This document shows, piece by piece, positions 32,198 to 43,252 of a DNA stretch of 64,000 nt. The notes under the pieces were generated by a model. The model ran no database searches, was not told the DNA's origin, and worked only from the letters and a program-made list of their open reading frames with translations. The DNA lies in NCBI RefSeq assembly GCF_910592395.1, contig NC_088312.1, positions 13,826,001 to 13,890,000 on the forward strand. The letters run 5' to 3'. The stretch comes from Lineus longissimus. Lineage: Eukaryota > Nemertea > Pilidiophora > Heteronemertea > Lineidae. Position 1 is the first letter of the stretch. Each line of letters starts with the position of its first letter. Made by a program: the position numbers and the translations under genes.

Positions 32198-33950
32198 TAC
32201 TTTAATTTCTCCTTCAAGAATATACATTTACTGGGTTTTAACTTCAAACCACAGTCTCGCAGCCTCTGAAACACATTTTCCAACCTTTGAAGGTGTTCCT
32301 CCACCGTTGCCGAGAAAATAATGATAGCATCTAGATACACAAGACACTCTTTTAAGTGCAAATCCTGTAAACAGCGCTCCATTAACCTTTGAAAAGTACT
32401 GGGAGCATTTGTGAGGCCAAAAGGCATTAAATTCCACTCATAGAAACCAAGATTCCCAGCAGTAAAAGCTGTGCGACATTTGTGTTCCTCCTCCAATTCA
32501 ACCTGCCAATATCCTGACCGTAAGTCTAACGACGAGAAGTATTTGGCCCCAGCAAGGCTGTCAAGAGTTTCATCTATCCGAGGCATGGCATAAGAATCTC
32601 GGATATTCCTTTTATTTAGCTGACGCATGTCACAACATAAACGCAAACTTCCATCCTTTTTCCGAACCAGAACCATGTTGGAGGCCCAAGGGCTTTTCGA
32701 ATGACGGATAACCCCAGCCTGCAACATTTCCTCTAAGTGTTGTCTAACTTCTTCAAACATGGCGGGAGGAATCCGCCGATGACGCTGTTTGAAGGGAATG
32801 GGATCGTTTAACTCAATCCGGTGTTTGACTAGACTAGTTTTGCCAATTTCCAGATTGGATAGAGAAAATATGTCGTCATAACGACCAAACAGACCTTCAA
32901 GCTTGGAGACGTCACCGCTCCCCAAATGAGACAAGTCAATTTCCTCGAGCACTTTCCTTCTATGAGCAGAGTCGCAAGCTGAACCGGGACCCAAACGATC
33001 CGACATAAGATTCATGGAATATAGGGTGGAAGATTCAGGAGTCATAGTACAATCAGACAACAGATCCTCTTTGTGGCAAACTGTATTGCCCTGAGACAGC
33101 CTACAAATCACAGAACGACTAGGGAGAGTAACAGATTTCCTCCCAGGGTTATATACACAAACTGCAACCCTCTCCTTCCGTTGCCCATGCATTTTGACCA
33201 GACTTGGAACAACTATAACATCGCCGGGCAATGAAATACCAGGAATACCTTCGGCAATAGCCGATGTAATTTTGCCAGTTGAAGTACCATGACAAATACC
33301 ATGTACAGTTACCCTCGAATCTGGACCAATAACAATCGGCTTTGTTGTCTGAACTTGGCCTATAATTGGTTCAGCCTGTGACACCAAAGTTGAGAAAGCT
33401 AGTTTCCATTGCTTTGGCACAGTACCTACAGGTTGAAAGCGGGATAAAAGATTGGTTCCCACTAAGACAGGCACCCTGAGATTATACTTGGTATTGGGAA
33501 CCACAAGTATAGGAACCAAGAGCTCATCATCCGAGAATGGACAGGTTACGGACGCTTCAACATAACCCAAGTACGGCAATGGGCTACCATTGGCGCTTGA
33601 AATGTACAGAAGATCAGAAATAGGAAGAATAGGCAAAAGTGAAACGAAGTGCTGTTGGTAACAATGCTCAGAGATGGTACTTACCATCGAGCCAGTATCC
33701 AATAGACATGACAAAATCTCGCCCTCCAATTTGATGAACGACTCGTTCGACTTGCCAATTAACCCCTTAGGCAAAGAAGAGGGTGCTAAACACTTGGAGC
33801 TCACAACAGGTCGGACCTTTGGAGGTTCTGGAGGTGGGGACCTCCTTCGATTACGATTTGGATCAGAACGAGCATGACAGCGACTAAGGTGCTCCTTGGG
33901 ACTAATAGGCTCGCTTCTCAGTGTCTGTCCCCCGACACTGGAGCATTGTC
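32198..33950 (-). pseudogene. pol: Inner gypsy Pol, first part: protease and RT (active site changed)
   Basis: Entered by -1 frameshift. A basic linker (HARSDPNRNRRRS) leads to the protease with LLDTGSMVSTIS. RT has CCDMRQLNKRNIRD, YFSSLDLRSGYWQVE and MPFGLTNAPSTFQRLM, but the active-site box reads VYLDAIIIF: Ala (codon 32328-32326) replaces the second Asp of YxDD. The frame is cut at KEKLKY by the 2.7-kb insert, after which the reading runs into a stop. RT of this copy cannot be functional. Confidence 0.88.
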
Positions 33951-35514
33951 TTTTAAATCCTTCCCATTCGACTTAGGGCACCTTCGACTGAAATGACCCT
34001 TCTCGCCACAGTTAAAACAAACAACATTTTGCTGTCGTTTCTGTTTATGTGCCTCAATGGCAGTCAACTTGTCCTGCAATCGCTGAACTTGGTCAGTGAG
34101 AGACTTGACGACATCAGACTCAGGACCAGAACCGACAGTGACTTGACTAACATGTACTTGAGAAGAACTATTAGCTGACAAAGTCGCTGGTAGAGCTGGA
34201 GCAGCGAACTCCTGCTCCAAAACCCGAGCCTGCAACAACAAGGAGTGATATGGCATAAAAGAATCATAAAGATGGCGGAGACCAAGCCGAACCCTCTCAT
34301 CCCTCAATCCAGACCAGAATTAACTACGCAGCATCTCTGGGCCGGTGACAGGGACGGCATCTCCTAGCAGATTCAATATATCCTCAAGACGACAACCCCA
34401 AGAGGCGACTGATTCGCCAACCCATTGGGCTGCAACATAAAATTTCTCCAACAGCTTCTCCGCTGGCAGGACATTACCAAACATGATATCAAATTTATGG
34501 AGGATTTCCTCGACAGTGACATCTTCACCCATGTGCAAGAGAACATCCGATGCAGGATACTTCAACGATTGACGAATGGCCTGCAGCACAACGCGTGGCT
34601 GCTCAGCCTTTTGCAAGCATTTCACCTCATATCGCCACTGATTGAAAGACACAGAATTCTTAACATCCTTTGAGCCGGAGAATGTAGCAATACGCGGCTT
34701 ACCATATGTAGAAACTTGAATCGGCTGAGAATTGTACCAAGGCTGAGATAAAGGCAAGCCTGGGGAATTGACTGGTTGTGCCTGGTAACCCGACCAAGGT
34801 TGCGACATGGGCAGAGTTGAAGTCTGCCCTGAAGACACAGGAAAGACAGGAGCTGACCACTGCTGAGGAAGATGAGAAGTTCTCCTATGCGAAGAAATGC
34901 CAGGTTGTGACAAAGACCGTGGCTGTGAGGCATGATGCCCTGGATGTACCATCGAGTATGCTATGTCAGGCAGAGAAGACACAGGTTGTGACGCAAATGC
35001 ATGCTCCTCGTAGCAAGAAACGACAGGCTGTGAGGACGCTGGTTGTGACAAAGACCGTGGTGAAGAATACTGGTTGTGACTAGTAGTCAAGGGAGGTTGA
35101 GATAGAACATTTTGATGACCAACAGGCTGCGACCAAGACAAAGGATTACGAAGGATATGTTGTGACGAAGAAGAATGATGAAGCGTTGATGGAACAGGTT
35201 GTGAACTAACTCTTTCCTGAGGCAATAGCGATGTTGGATAGGGCTTAATGAAAAGTTTACGATGGGGGAGACCATGTGAAGGACGACCCGAACACCCCGC
35301 AACCTTCCATGGAATCGCTCCTTGGTGTACTATAAATGGAACCTTCTTCGGCATCTTCTAACGTAAGGTCTTGTAGTAATGACGGAGTGTCTTCTTGCAT
35401 TAATGTAGTCATAATTTTGTTTTTTATAGCTGGGGATAACAAACGAAGGTCCCTAAGTACCCTCAGGGCCCTCCTTTCATCTCCCCCTTCCGATTTGATT
35501 GATGGTGATTCCAT
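33918..35514 (-). pseudogene. gag: Inner gypsy Gag, broken
   Basis: Starts at ATG 35514 (ESPSIKSEGGDERRALRVL). The frame changes near 35340-35355, after which a long Ser/Gln/Pro-rich region (many SQP repeats) leads to a capsid-like helical domain with RIATFSGSKDVKN, SFNQWRYEVKCL and SVASWGCRLEDIL. An in-frame TAA (34322-34320) interrupts it just before FWSGLRDERVR. The C-terminal part has the zinc knuckle CFNCGEKGHFSRRC and ends at 33918. The capsid pattern is reminiscent of the PNMA-type Gag lineage domesticated in vertebrates; that comparison is from memory of the family and is inference. Confidence 0.8.
33951..33957 (-). other. -1 frameshift site T TTA AAA
   Basis: In the Gag frame the codons read GA-T TTA AAA-GAC, a canonical X-XXY-YYZ heptamer, 33 bases before the Gag stop. 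Slipping -1 gives the frame that runs into the protease/RT ORF without a stop. Confidence 0.8.
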
Positions 35515-36332
35515 TCTGATGATGTATGAAATTTATTTGGGATGGTTGAATTTTTTTTTTTTTTTTTTTTACTTTGACCTGTAATAAAAGAGGAATTTGA
35601 AATAGACTATGATGATTTTGGATTTTTTTTTTTTTTTGAAGCCTGAAAGAAATTGATGGTGATGCAGCAAAATGACGGTAAACGATGGTGGAGGGATGAA
35701 GTGAATGATGAATGTCATGAAATGAGTGCAGGGTTAAATAATTTCAAATTATAGACGTGCGTTGTGTCACAAGAAACTTTTTGAAAGCAAAGTAATCGAC
35801 CAAGTTATTTATGAACAATTCTACCCAAAGCGCTATGAAATTAACCAGGTGACTTTATGACACCAAACTAATCTAAACCCATGCAAAATCATCTAAAAAA
35901 CCGAAGCTCTATGAAACTTAACTTAAAATGCATTCACAACAAAAATGTACAACTTAATGAACATGCCGGCCATAAGGTACATGCAACATAATGAGAATAA
36001 CTAAATCAAATGTCAGTGATCACATAAAACTGAATTTCACAGTGTCAGTCAACCAAAAAGAATGTTCCAACGCGGTCACAGTTCAACGTAAGAAATAAAG
36101 GAAACGAAAATGTCAATCCCTCTGAGTAGTCAACACAGCTCAGTGTTAAGCGAACCAAACAAAAAAACGAATGTGCACATGACTTGGAGGTAGAACACCC
36201 CCCCGTACGCGTCGCGATTTTCAGCTATTCGAATACTAGTATCTACACGATCCAGGTCGTCACTTCAAATCATCATGCATTATCGATATCGTAGGGTAGA
36301 CTCCCCGGGTTGGTTTCAATCATTGTTGTCAA
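35515..36332 (-). other. Inner gypsy 5' leader
   Basis: About 800 bases between the primer site and Gag, with two long T runs on the + strand (35551-35570, 35623-35637), which are A-rich in the transcript. No ORF of note. Confidence 0.55.
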
Positions 36333-36350
36333 TGAACGGCTGAGCCCCCA
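36333..36350 (-). other. Inner gypsy primer binding site, tRNA-Pro-like
   Basis: Minus strand TGGGGGCTCAGCCG, two bases after the LTR terminus. The first nine to ten bases match the 3' end complement of tRNA-Pro (TGGGGGCTC), as used by many retroelements; the rest matches less well. Confidence 0.6.
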
Positions 36351-36352
36351 AA

Positions 36353-36627
36353 TGTGGCCGATATTTCCGGCCAGTGGCCTAATTAGCAGGCATACAGGCA
36401 CCTGCAAGCACATAGAATTAAGGATAAGCAAGGAATAATGTTATACTTATAGTTGAGTGATAAACTCAAGGAATGGCCTTCAATGACGGAATGACGGAAT
36501 ATATTTACAATCCACAGAACACGAATATGTACATACCTGCAAGCACATAGAATTAAGGATAAGCAAGGAATAATGTTATACTTATAGTAGAGTGATAAAC
36601 TCAAGGAATGGCACTGGGCCACACCAA
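36353..36627 (-). repeat. Extra partial copy of the inner LTR
   Basis: 275 bases identical (one or two changes) to the first 275 bases (+ orientation) of the 5' LTR, lying between the complete LTR and the primer site and joined to it by AAAAAA. The copy includes the LTR terminus next to the primer site. The 5' end of the element therefore carries a tandem duplication of the R/U5-side part of the LTR. Confidence 0.9.
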
Positions 36628-36632
36628 AAAAA

Positions 36633-37062
36633 TGTGGCCGATATTTCCGGCCAGTGGCCTAATTAGCAGGCATACAGGCACCTGCAAGCACATAGAATTA
36701 AGGATAAGCAAGGAATAATGTTATACTTATGGTAGAGTGATAAACTCAAGGAATGGCCTTCAATGACGGAATGACGGAATATATTTACAATCCACAGAAC
36801 ACGAATATGTACATACCTGCAAGCACATAGAATTAAGGATAAGCAAGGAATAATGTTATACTTATAGTAGAGTGATAAACTCAAGGAATGGCACTGGGCC
36901 ACACCAAACATTCACTTAAATAGGTATAAGTATATATATTATGTAATGATTAAAGGTATTAAAGAGCATTAAAACTAGTGTATTGAAAAAGGCAAGACCA
37001 GCTTGTGCTGCCATCTGGAATGGGCAGCACAACTATTAAAGACATTAACCCATTCTCCCACA
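36633..37062 (-). repeat. Inner gypsy 5' LTR
   Basis: 430 bp. It contains an internal direct duplication of about 80 bases starting CCTGCAAGCACATAGAATTA (at about 36682 and 36816). Ends match the 3' LTR. Confidence 0.93.
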
Positions 37063-37066
37063 AATT

Positions 37067-37745
37067 GAAAATGAGTTTGATTCTCTGCCTCGAGTTGGGT
37101 AAATGACCTTTTGGCATGATCCACCAAAGTTTCAACATGGAAATGTCCATCCCAGAAGGCTCTTTGGAGATGGACTTGTCTTACTGCATGAGATGGCCTG
37201 ATATCCACAATATGGGCGCGTTGCTCTGGGGAGAGATTTAATAGGAGATTGTAGAGCGTCCTCCAGTGAAAAATAGCAACAATAACATTGGGAACATGGG
37301 GACGTGGAATTATAAGTTCTCCCGATATCTGATACGCTGCTGCCACTAGGTAGGTGTCTTCCTTCGAGTTGAACTGCGCATTCGGTTCTGCCGTAAACAA
37401 CTGATGGTATAGTACGTATTGCAGTAGGTCGTCGTTTGACTGTAGCTTAAGAGTTTCCACGAAGAACTCCAAAATGGCAACTAAAAGGTGCACCCAGTCC
37501 TTAAAATCTTGATCACTCGGGAACGGACAGTGAGGGTGCTGAAGAGAATGGAAACACGCACTGGTCTCCTGCACTTAGCAAGTTGTACACGCAGTTGAAA
37601 TTTGCAGGAGCCAAGGGCAGTGCTCATGAAGGACATGACGATTTAACTTTGTTCCAATTCTTTGGTCGCACAATCCACACAAACGAGAGTGTGTCTTTCT
37701 TTTTCTTGCTTGGTCCTGGTATTCTTTTGGTCTGCCTTCAGCCAT
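37067..37745 (-). CDS. Outer gypsy accessory ORF, N-terminal part: zinc-finger-like head and start of TatD domain
   Basis: The ORF starts at ATG 37745, 220 bases after Pol ends. The first 56 codons hold a Cys/His cluster (RLCGLCDQRIGTKLNRHVLH, then EHC) that could bind zinc, and are followed by an in-frame TAA (37577-37575). The same frame then stays open to the AATT at 37063-37066. It includes FWDGHFHVETLVDHA, which matches the D-x-H-x-H metal motif at the start of TatD-family nucleases, and ends in ENQTHFQF. The frame resumes at 26010 on the far side of the inner retrotransposon. The stop could be a lesion or could separate two products. Confidence 0.7.
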
Positions 37746-37967
37746 GTTGCTGCAATCAGTAAATAATAAAAGATCATAACACCAACCAATTAACATTATT
37801 TACAGTACAAGACAAAGTTAATGAGAGGTTAAAGCTGTAACTATTAACCACACAATTGCTAACACTTTCAGTGACTGAAGCTTTCACTATCAATCATCCC
37901 CAAAGATCGAGGCTGAATACAGAAGCTTTTTACTATCATATTTATTCTGGTCTTAGTGTTATACCGT

Positions 37968-40900
37968 CTACTCAGAATATGCAGCCAGCCATGCCGGTGG
38001 CTTGATGCGTCGGCCTGTCCTGGATCTTCGCGGCTCGAATAACTGGGCAAGGTCCCCTTGATCGATTGCTCTAACAGGATCTGACTCATCTTCACTCTTG
38101 AGTACTGGTGGCGGACGTTGTTCAGCAGGAACATCTTTTGCTCCGGACTTGGGGTCCACGTTCTCAGTTGGAGCATCAAACAGCTGATGTCTTTTTCTGC
38201 GCAGCCACAGCGGGACTTCTCGGTCTGAACATTGCTTTAGTTTGTCATGGTGTTGGAAAGAGTCCCCTTTTCTATCCCTGATCTTATAGAGGGGGTGACG
38301 GCACTCCACGACAAGGAATGGTCCCTTCCACGGGGCTCTCATCTTCTTGCTGACCCCTATCTTAACTGACTCATCCAGCTTGAAGACTAGATCTCCTGGC
38401 TCATATTTAAACTCTGTCAACTTGACGTCATAGTCGCGTTTCTGGCGTAACTGTGCCGTTGCCAAATTTTCACAGACTGTACGGTGTGCCTTCGACAGGG
38501 TTTGCCGTAGCTGGGTTGCCCAGCTAGCCGGTTCTTGTGACTCGATATTAATCCCTGGTAAACAAAAGGTTATATCCGCTGGCAAGAACACTTCTCGCCC
38601 CAACATCAACATATTAGGGGTGAAGCCTGTTTGATGGTGTTCTGTAGCATGAAGAGCCATAACGAGTAGGGGTAAGTCTCTGTCCCAGCATTTGTATTTT
38701 CCTTCTATGAAGCATCTAATCATCTGAACAATAACCCTGTTGTACCGTTCGACTTGGCCATTGCTCGCAGGATGATATGGTGTCGTTCTCGTCTTGGTTA
38801 TTTCAAGGAGTTCACACATTGATTTGAAGAGGTTGCCTTCGAATTGACGTCCCTGATCCGTGTGCACCGACAGTGGGCATCCAAAGGTTACAACAAAGCG
38901 TTCGATGAACTCCTGCGCTACCAGTTCGGCTGTTTGTTCAGGGAGAGGAGCCATTTCAATCCACTTACTGAACTGGTCGATCATACTCAAGATGTACACA
39001 TTCCCCCGGTCACTCTGAGTAAATGGGCCCAACAGATCCATATGCACCCTTTCCATGGGGAACCCTGCATGATGAGTTGCCAAGGCTGCCTTGGACTTGC
39101 GTGCCTTCTTGTTTACTCCACACGTATGACAAGTTGCAATGTAAAGTTGTACATCAGTTGACAGTTGGTGCCAGAAGAAGGAGCGTCGAATTCTGGCCAC
39201 AGTCTTATCTCGACCAAGATGCCCGGCAGATTTTGAGTCATGGCAGAAACGGAGAATCTCTGCTTTCATGGAATCTGGTACCACAAGGCAGTTTGTTGAG
39301 ACTGGAGGTTTTTCCCATTTATAGTATAGGACCCCTTCCTTAATAAGTAACTGGCTGTGACAACTCCAAAGTGCCTTCGTAGCTGGGGCTGCTAGGTAAA
39401 GATCTTTCGAGGGTGGTTCATCCTGTTCCTCAATCCACTTGAGGATTGGCGCGACCTCCTTATCTGCCAGTTGCTTTTCACGAATCCCCTCTTGGGAATA
39501 TTGACCAGAACAATAGTTTTCCTCAAGTTCCAAGGTGTCAAGGTCCCCTGCCTCCGATTCCTCATCAGTGCTGTCATCTGCTAGAGTTGCAGTTCGGACA
39601 AGGGGTGGTTGGTGGGCTGATTTCACTGCAAGTGGCAGCACATCATCTACATCGTCACAAAATCTTTCCCACTGGAATTGGGCCCTGGTGCAATAGGCAC
39701 AGCCTCCACAAGGCAGCGACTCTGGGGACCGACCTGCCTCATAACAGTTGCATGGCTCCAAGTTGTCTGGTATTCTCGATAGACCGTCAGCATTTGAGTG
39801 TCGAATGCCTGCTCGGTGCATGATTGTCATATCATATTGGGACAATTCCTCAAGCCACCGTGCTAGCTGGCCTTGAGGGTTCTTAAAACGCATGAGCCAG
39901 GACAAACTGTTATGATCAGTTCGCAAGATGAATTGCTTTCCAAGGAGGAAGTGACGAAAATGACGAGTGAACTTGACTACTGCCAGTAGTTCTCTTCGCG
40001 TGGTGCAATATTTCTGTTGAGCCGGAATGAGGGCATTACTGGCGTAAGCTATCGTCCGCTCTTGTCCGTCCTGTAGTTGGGAGAGTTCGGCTCCAATCCC
40101 AACTCCCGAAGCATCCGTATCCAAAATGAATTGCCCTGTCGGCATGGGATAGGATAAGCATGGTGCCGATGACAGCTGTGTCTTCAACCTGTCAAATGCC
40201 TGTTGATGGTCCGATTCCCACTGAAATTTGGCATTCTTGCTAGCAGTGTTTAACTCATGTAAAGGGCGTACAATTCCTGCATACCCTTGAACGTGTTCTC
40301 GATGGTAATTTGCGTACCCGATGAAGGACTCCAACTCTTTCCTGGTGCAGGGAACCGGCCATTTTCTAATGGCATCTTCCTTCTGGGGTGTGACACGCAC
40401 TCCCTCTCGCGTTACCTGCTTCCCAAGAAATTCAGTGTCGGCCTGAAACAATGAACATTTCCGAGGCTTGAGTTTGATATTGTGCAGGCGGAACCGCTCA
40501 AAGACTTCCTTCAGGTTGGCGAGGTGGTCATCAAAGTTTTTACCCAGGACTAGAACATCATCTAGGTAAGCTAAAGCAATTTTCCACGTTAAACCTCGCA
40601 GAATCAATTCGATGGCTCGCTGAAATGTTGCCGGGGCGTTACACAGGCCAAATGGCATCCGGCAATGCTCAAAGGTCCCAAATCTGGTAACAAAAGAAGT
40701 CTTACATCGGTCTGATTTCTTGACTTTTATGTTGTAATAGCCTGAGGCCATATCAAGACTGCTGAAGAAATAATTACCGGCAAGTGTATCAAGGCAACTT
40801 TCTACCGAGGGAATGCTATAAGCGTCCTTTAATGTTATTTTATTTAAATCTCTGTAGTCCAAACAATAACGCACGCTCCCATCTTTCTTGCGAATAAGAA

Positions 40901-42193
40901 CTGGAGATGACGCCCACGCCGAGTTGGATGCTTGGATGACCTTGGCTTGAAGGAGTTTTCTCAGATGCTCTTCCTCCTCTGTCTCAAAACAAAGCGGTGT
41001 TCTTCGCAGCTTGTGTCTGAATGGGGGTGCATCGCCAGTGTTGATAGAGTGTTCGACATCCTCAAAACATCTAACATCATGGTCATGGGAGGCAAATATA
41101 CCTTGATACTCCAGCAGCAGATGGCCCATACTGACGCTCTGCTCTGGCGTCAGCTCCTTACATGAGCGTTCAAAAAGGTCTTTTAAATGGTATGGCAACT
41201 TATCCCGGAGTGATTCAAGGGCTTTCTCTACTTCGACCTCGGATGGTAGGTGTACCTTTGCAATGGCTGGTTGGCTACCCGATTCTTCGTCTTCAACTAT
41301 GTCGGCTGTCTCACTTTCCAGGATATCAGTCGCCTCCACAGCTGATCCCAGGTTGCAGCCCCTTGGAATAGTGACCGTCTTGCCCGTTAAGTTAACCACA
41401 TGTAAGGGAATTTGACTTCCGTTCTTGGCCAAGACTGATGGGAATTGAAGGCCTTCCATATCATTGCTTGGCTGGAATACGACATAAATATTCCTTCGAA
41501 CTGGTCTCACCACTCGGGCTGTAAATCGCTTGACGGTGTTGGGAGGGATCACCAGTCGTCTGTTCATCTCTACCCGCTTGATAAATATATCGCCGTCCCC
41601 ACCAGGGTTCCTTTTCAACGAGACTGGTACAGATGTACTGGCAACAGTTAAAGAGTTCCCTTGCAGATCAATAATAGAGCTTTGAGCGGACAAAAAATCA
41701 AGTCCCAACAGAAGTATATCACTTATCGGGGCAACATAGAGCTTGATGTTAAAATTCTTCCGTCCGATTCGAAGTATGACATCCTCCAGGACGTTGGCCT
41801 CCATCAAACCATCTTTGGATGCTCCTTTCAAATGTGTTTTGCCTTGCAATGGAGGTGGGTTTTCCAATGAGTCATAGAAATCTTGGCACATCACTGTAAC
41901 CTGTGCTGCTGTGTCCACCACCGCTGACACTGTCTGTCCTAATATTTCACACTTTACTGTCAGATTGGTACTGGTAGTCTGACCGGATACTTTTGAAACT
42001 TGGAAAGTTGAGGAGGATGTTTTAATGCTTTCTTCTGTTGTTGTTGCTTTCTTGGTGTCAGCCTCATCTTCTTCGTTCTTTTTTACCTGGGAGGACTCTT
42101 CTTTGTCTACATTGCCTTCAGCTACATTTGTGTTATGTTTTGATTCTCTGGATGAACTGCCTGGATTGGTTGCATCAAACACCCCCCTACAGC
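37968..42193 (-). CDS. pol: Outer gypsy Pol: protease, RT, RNase H, integrase
   Basis: The open frame continues rightward to 42224, but the first nine codons (including the apparent Met) belong to the end of the inserted TTAA element. From that Met, an aspartic protease motif VVDTAAQVTVM sits near residue 104 (Gly of the usual DTG replaced by Ala). RT follows with FSSLDMASGYYNI, MPFGLCNAPATFQR and YLDD at about 553. RNase H has LDTDASG (about 700), RRELLAVV and RTDHNSL. Integrase has the HHCC zinc module (H-AGHLGRDKT, CHTCGV), then MDLLGP, HTDQG and NGQVERYN with D-35-E spacing, and a C-terminal GPF-type module (APWKGPFLVVECRHPLYKI). All key RT, RNase H and integrase residues are present with no stop. 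Together with the macrodomain half, the frames add up to about 1665 codons. Confidence 0.95.
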
Positions 42194-42404
42194 TTAAAGG
42201 CCATATATCAAGGTTTGAAAACATGCTTGATACTCATGAAATATGTTGAGGGTTAAAAAAACAAGATCCCAGACATTAAAAAAATTCTATTAATAAAGTC
42301 ATTATTTAGTTATTTCAATTTTCAATTTTAAACTATTTGAATTTCCCACCACAGACAACTTTAGATTAGTTCCACGTAGATCAGGTCAGTCAGAACAAAG
42401 CAAG

Positions 42405-42557
42405 ATGGCTTCCGCATACAGTTCAGAGAGTGAGAGCAGTGAATTTGAGGATGTTTTGGTCGATACAGAAGGATATTTAAACGTTGAGCCGTACATGTTT
42501 GAGCCATTAATATCACTAGATCATAATGAGAGTGATCATTCGGACGAAAGTGATTAG
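42405..42557 (+). pseudogene. Short acidic ORF with PYMFEP motif
   Basis: A 50-codon frame starts at ATG 42405 with an acidic serine-rich head and GYLNVEPYMFEPL, stops at TAG, and is followed by in-frame Cys-rich sequence (GCRCITCM near 42620-42650). A head with xxPYMFEP followed by a Cys-rich module is something I associate with P2X7-intracellular-domain-like proteins of invertebrate genomes. The match here is partial and the assignment is a guess. Confidence 0.3.
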
Positions 42558-42946
42558 AATTTGTGGTTAATCAATTTGCATGGCAGACCTGCGGATATAG
42601 CAAAGAAGACATTGATAGACGGTTGCAGATGCATAACATGTATGATTTTTGAACAGACTAATGTTGCACAATATTGTTTCGCCTCGTCAGTGTTGTATCG
42701 CCAGTTATGTCATGACGCTGAACTACTATTGAAAAGTGACGGTATTATGCACAATCATCTTGACGTGACGATATAATGCCGTGCAACGTTAGATAGGCCT
42801 AGATGTCAGATGACAATAATCTGTCATTGACAGTGGCTGTCACTGACACTGACCTGTGTCGCTGTCGCCTTGCTATGGCTGGAACACAAGAAGACGCGGT
42901 ATCACAGGCCCCAATAGGGCCTACACATTATGTATAACAACCGACC

Positions 42947-43252
42947 TCAGCAGGCTCGGGCATTAAATGCAATTGACATGGTTGGAACAGCTGTTTTTAA
43001 CAAGTGGCATTTAATATTCAGTTGGATGCAGATATCCGGCTTCATGTGATAATCCGTATCGATAAAGTGATCACTGCAAAGTTTGGCCGAAGGCCCAGGC
43101 TTCCAACACTCCAAACGTTTGCACTTCCGAATCCACAGCTTCCTCCTCTCTCGTTCAACTGGCTTTGGAAATTCATGAAAATGGGTCCCATCCGTCATTC
43201 GATTGTTCTCTGTGCTATCCTTGACACAATTCGGAGCCACACAATACACCAT
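42947..43252 (-). CDS. THAP zinc-finger protein fragment (101 aa)
   Basis: Starts MVYCVAPNC, then HFHEFPKP, RRKLWIRKCKR, WKPGPSAKLCSDHF and AVPTMS. This is the complete C2CH THAP signature (two Cys, the W-x-P, the C-x2-H and the AVPT box), a DNA-binding domain used by P-element and Kolobok transposases and by host regulators. The ORF ends shortly after the domain. It is therefore probably the remaining N-terminus of a transposase, able at most to bind DNA and not to transpose. Confidence 0.88.
   Translation of the reverse strand: MVYCVAPNCVKDSTENNRMTDGTHFHEFPKPVERERRKLWIRKCKRLECWKPGPSAKLCSDHFIDTDYHMKPDICIQLNIKCHLLKTAVPTMSIAFNARAC

Larger units (their letters stand above)
26011..37062 (-). 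mobile_element. Inner Ty3/gypsy retrotransposon nested in the TatD ORF
   Basis: 430-bp LTRs (26011-26440 and 36633-37062) differ at two positions, about 0.5%, and begin and end TGTGG…CCACA (+ strand). The flanking duplication is AATT (26007-26010, 37063-37066). On the minus strand the order is 5' LTR, partial second LTR copy, primer site, Gag, -1 slippery site, protease-RT, a foreign 2.7-kb insert, then RNase H-integrase, polypurine tract and 3' LTR. Lower LTR divergence than the outer element agrees with its nested, younger position. Several lesions make this copy non-autonomous: a gag stop, a possible gag frameshift, YLDA in RT and the insert in RT. Confidence 0.95.

Noticed and set aside
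42198-42224. Met at 42224 as the true start of outer Pol
   Set aside because: It lies in the terminal repeat of the inserted TTAA element; the native frame continues upstream into the macro linker.
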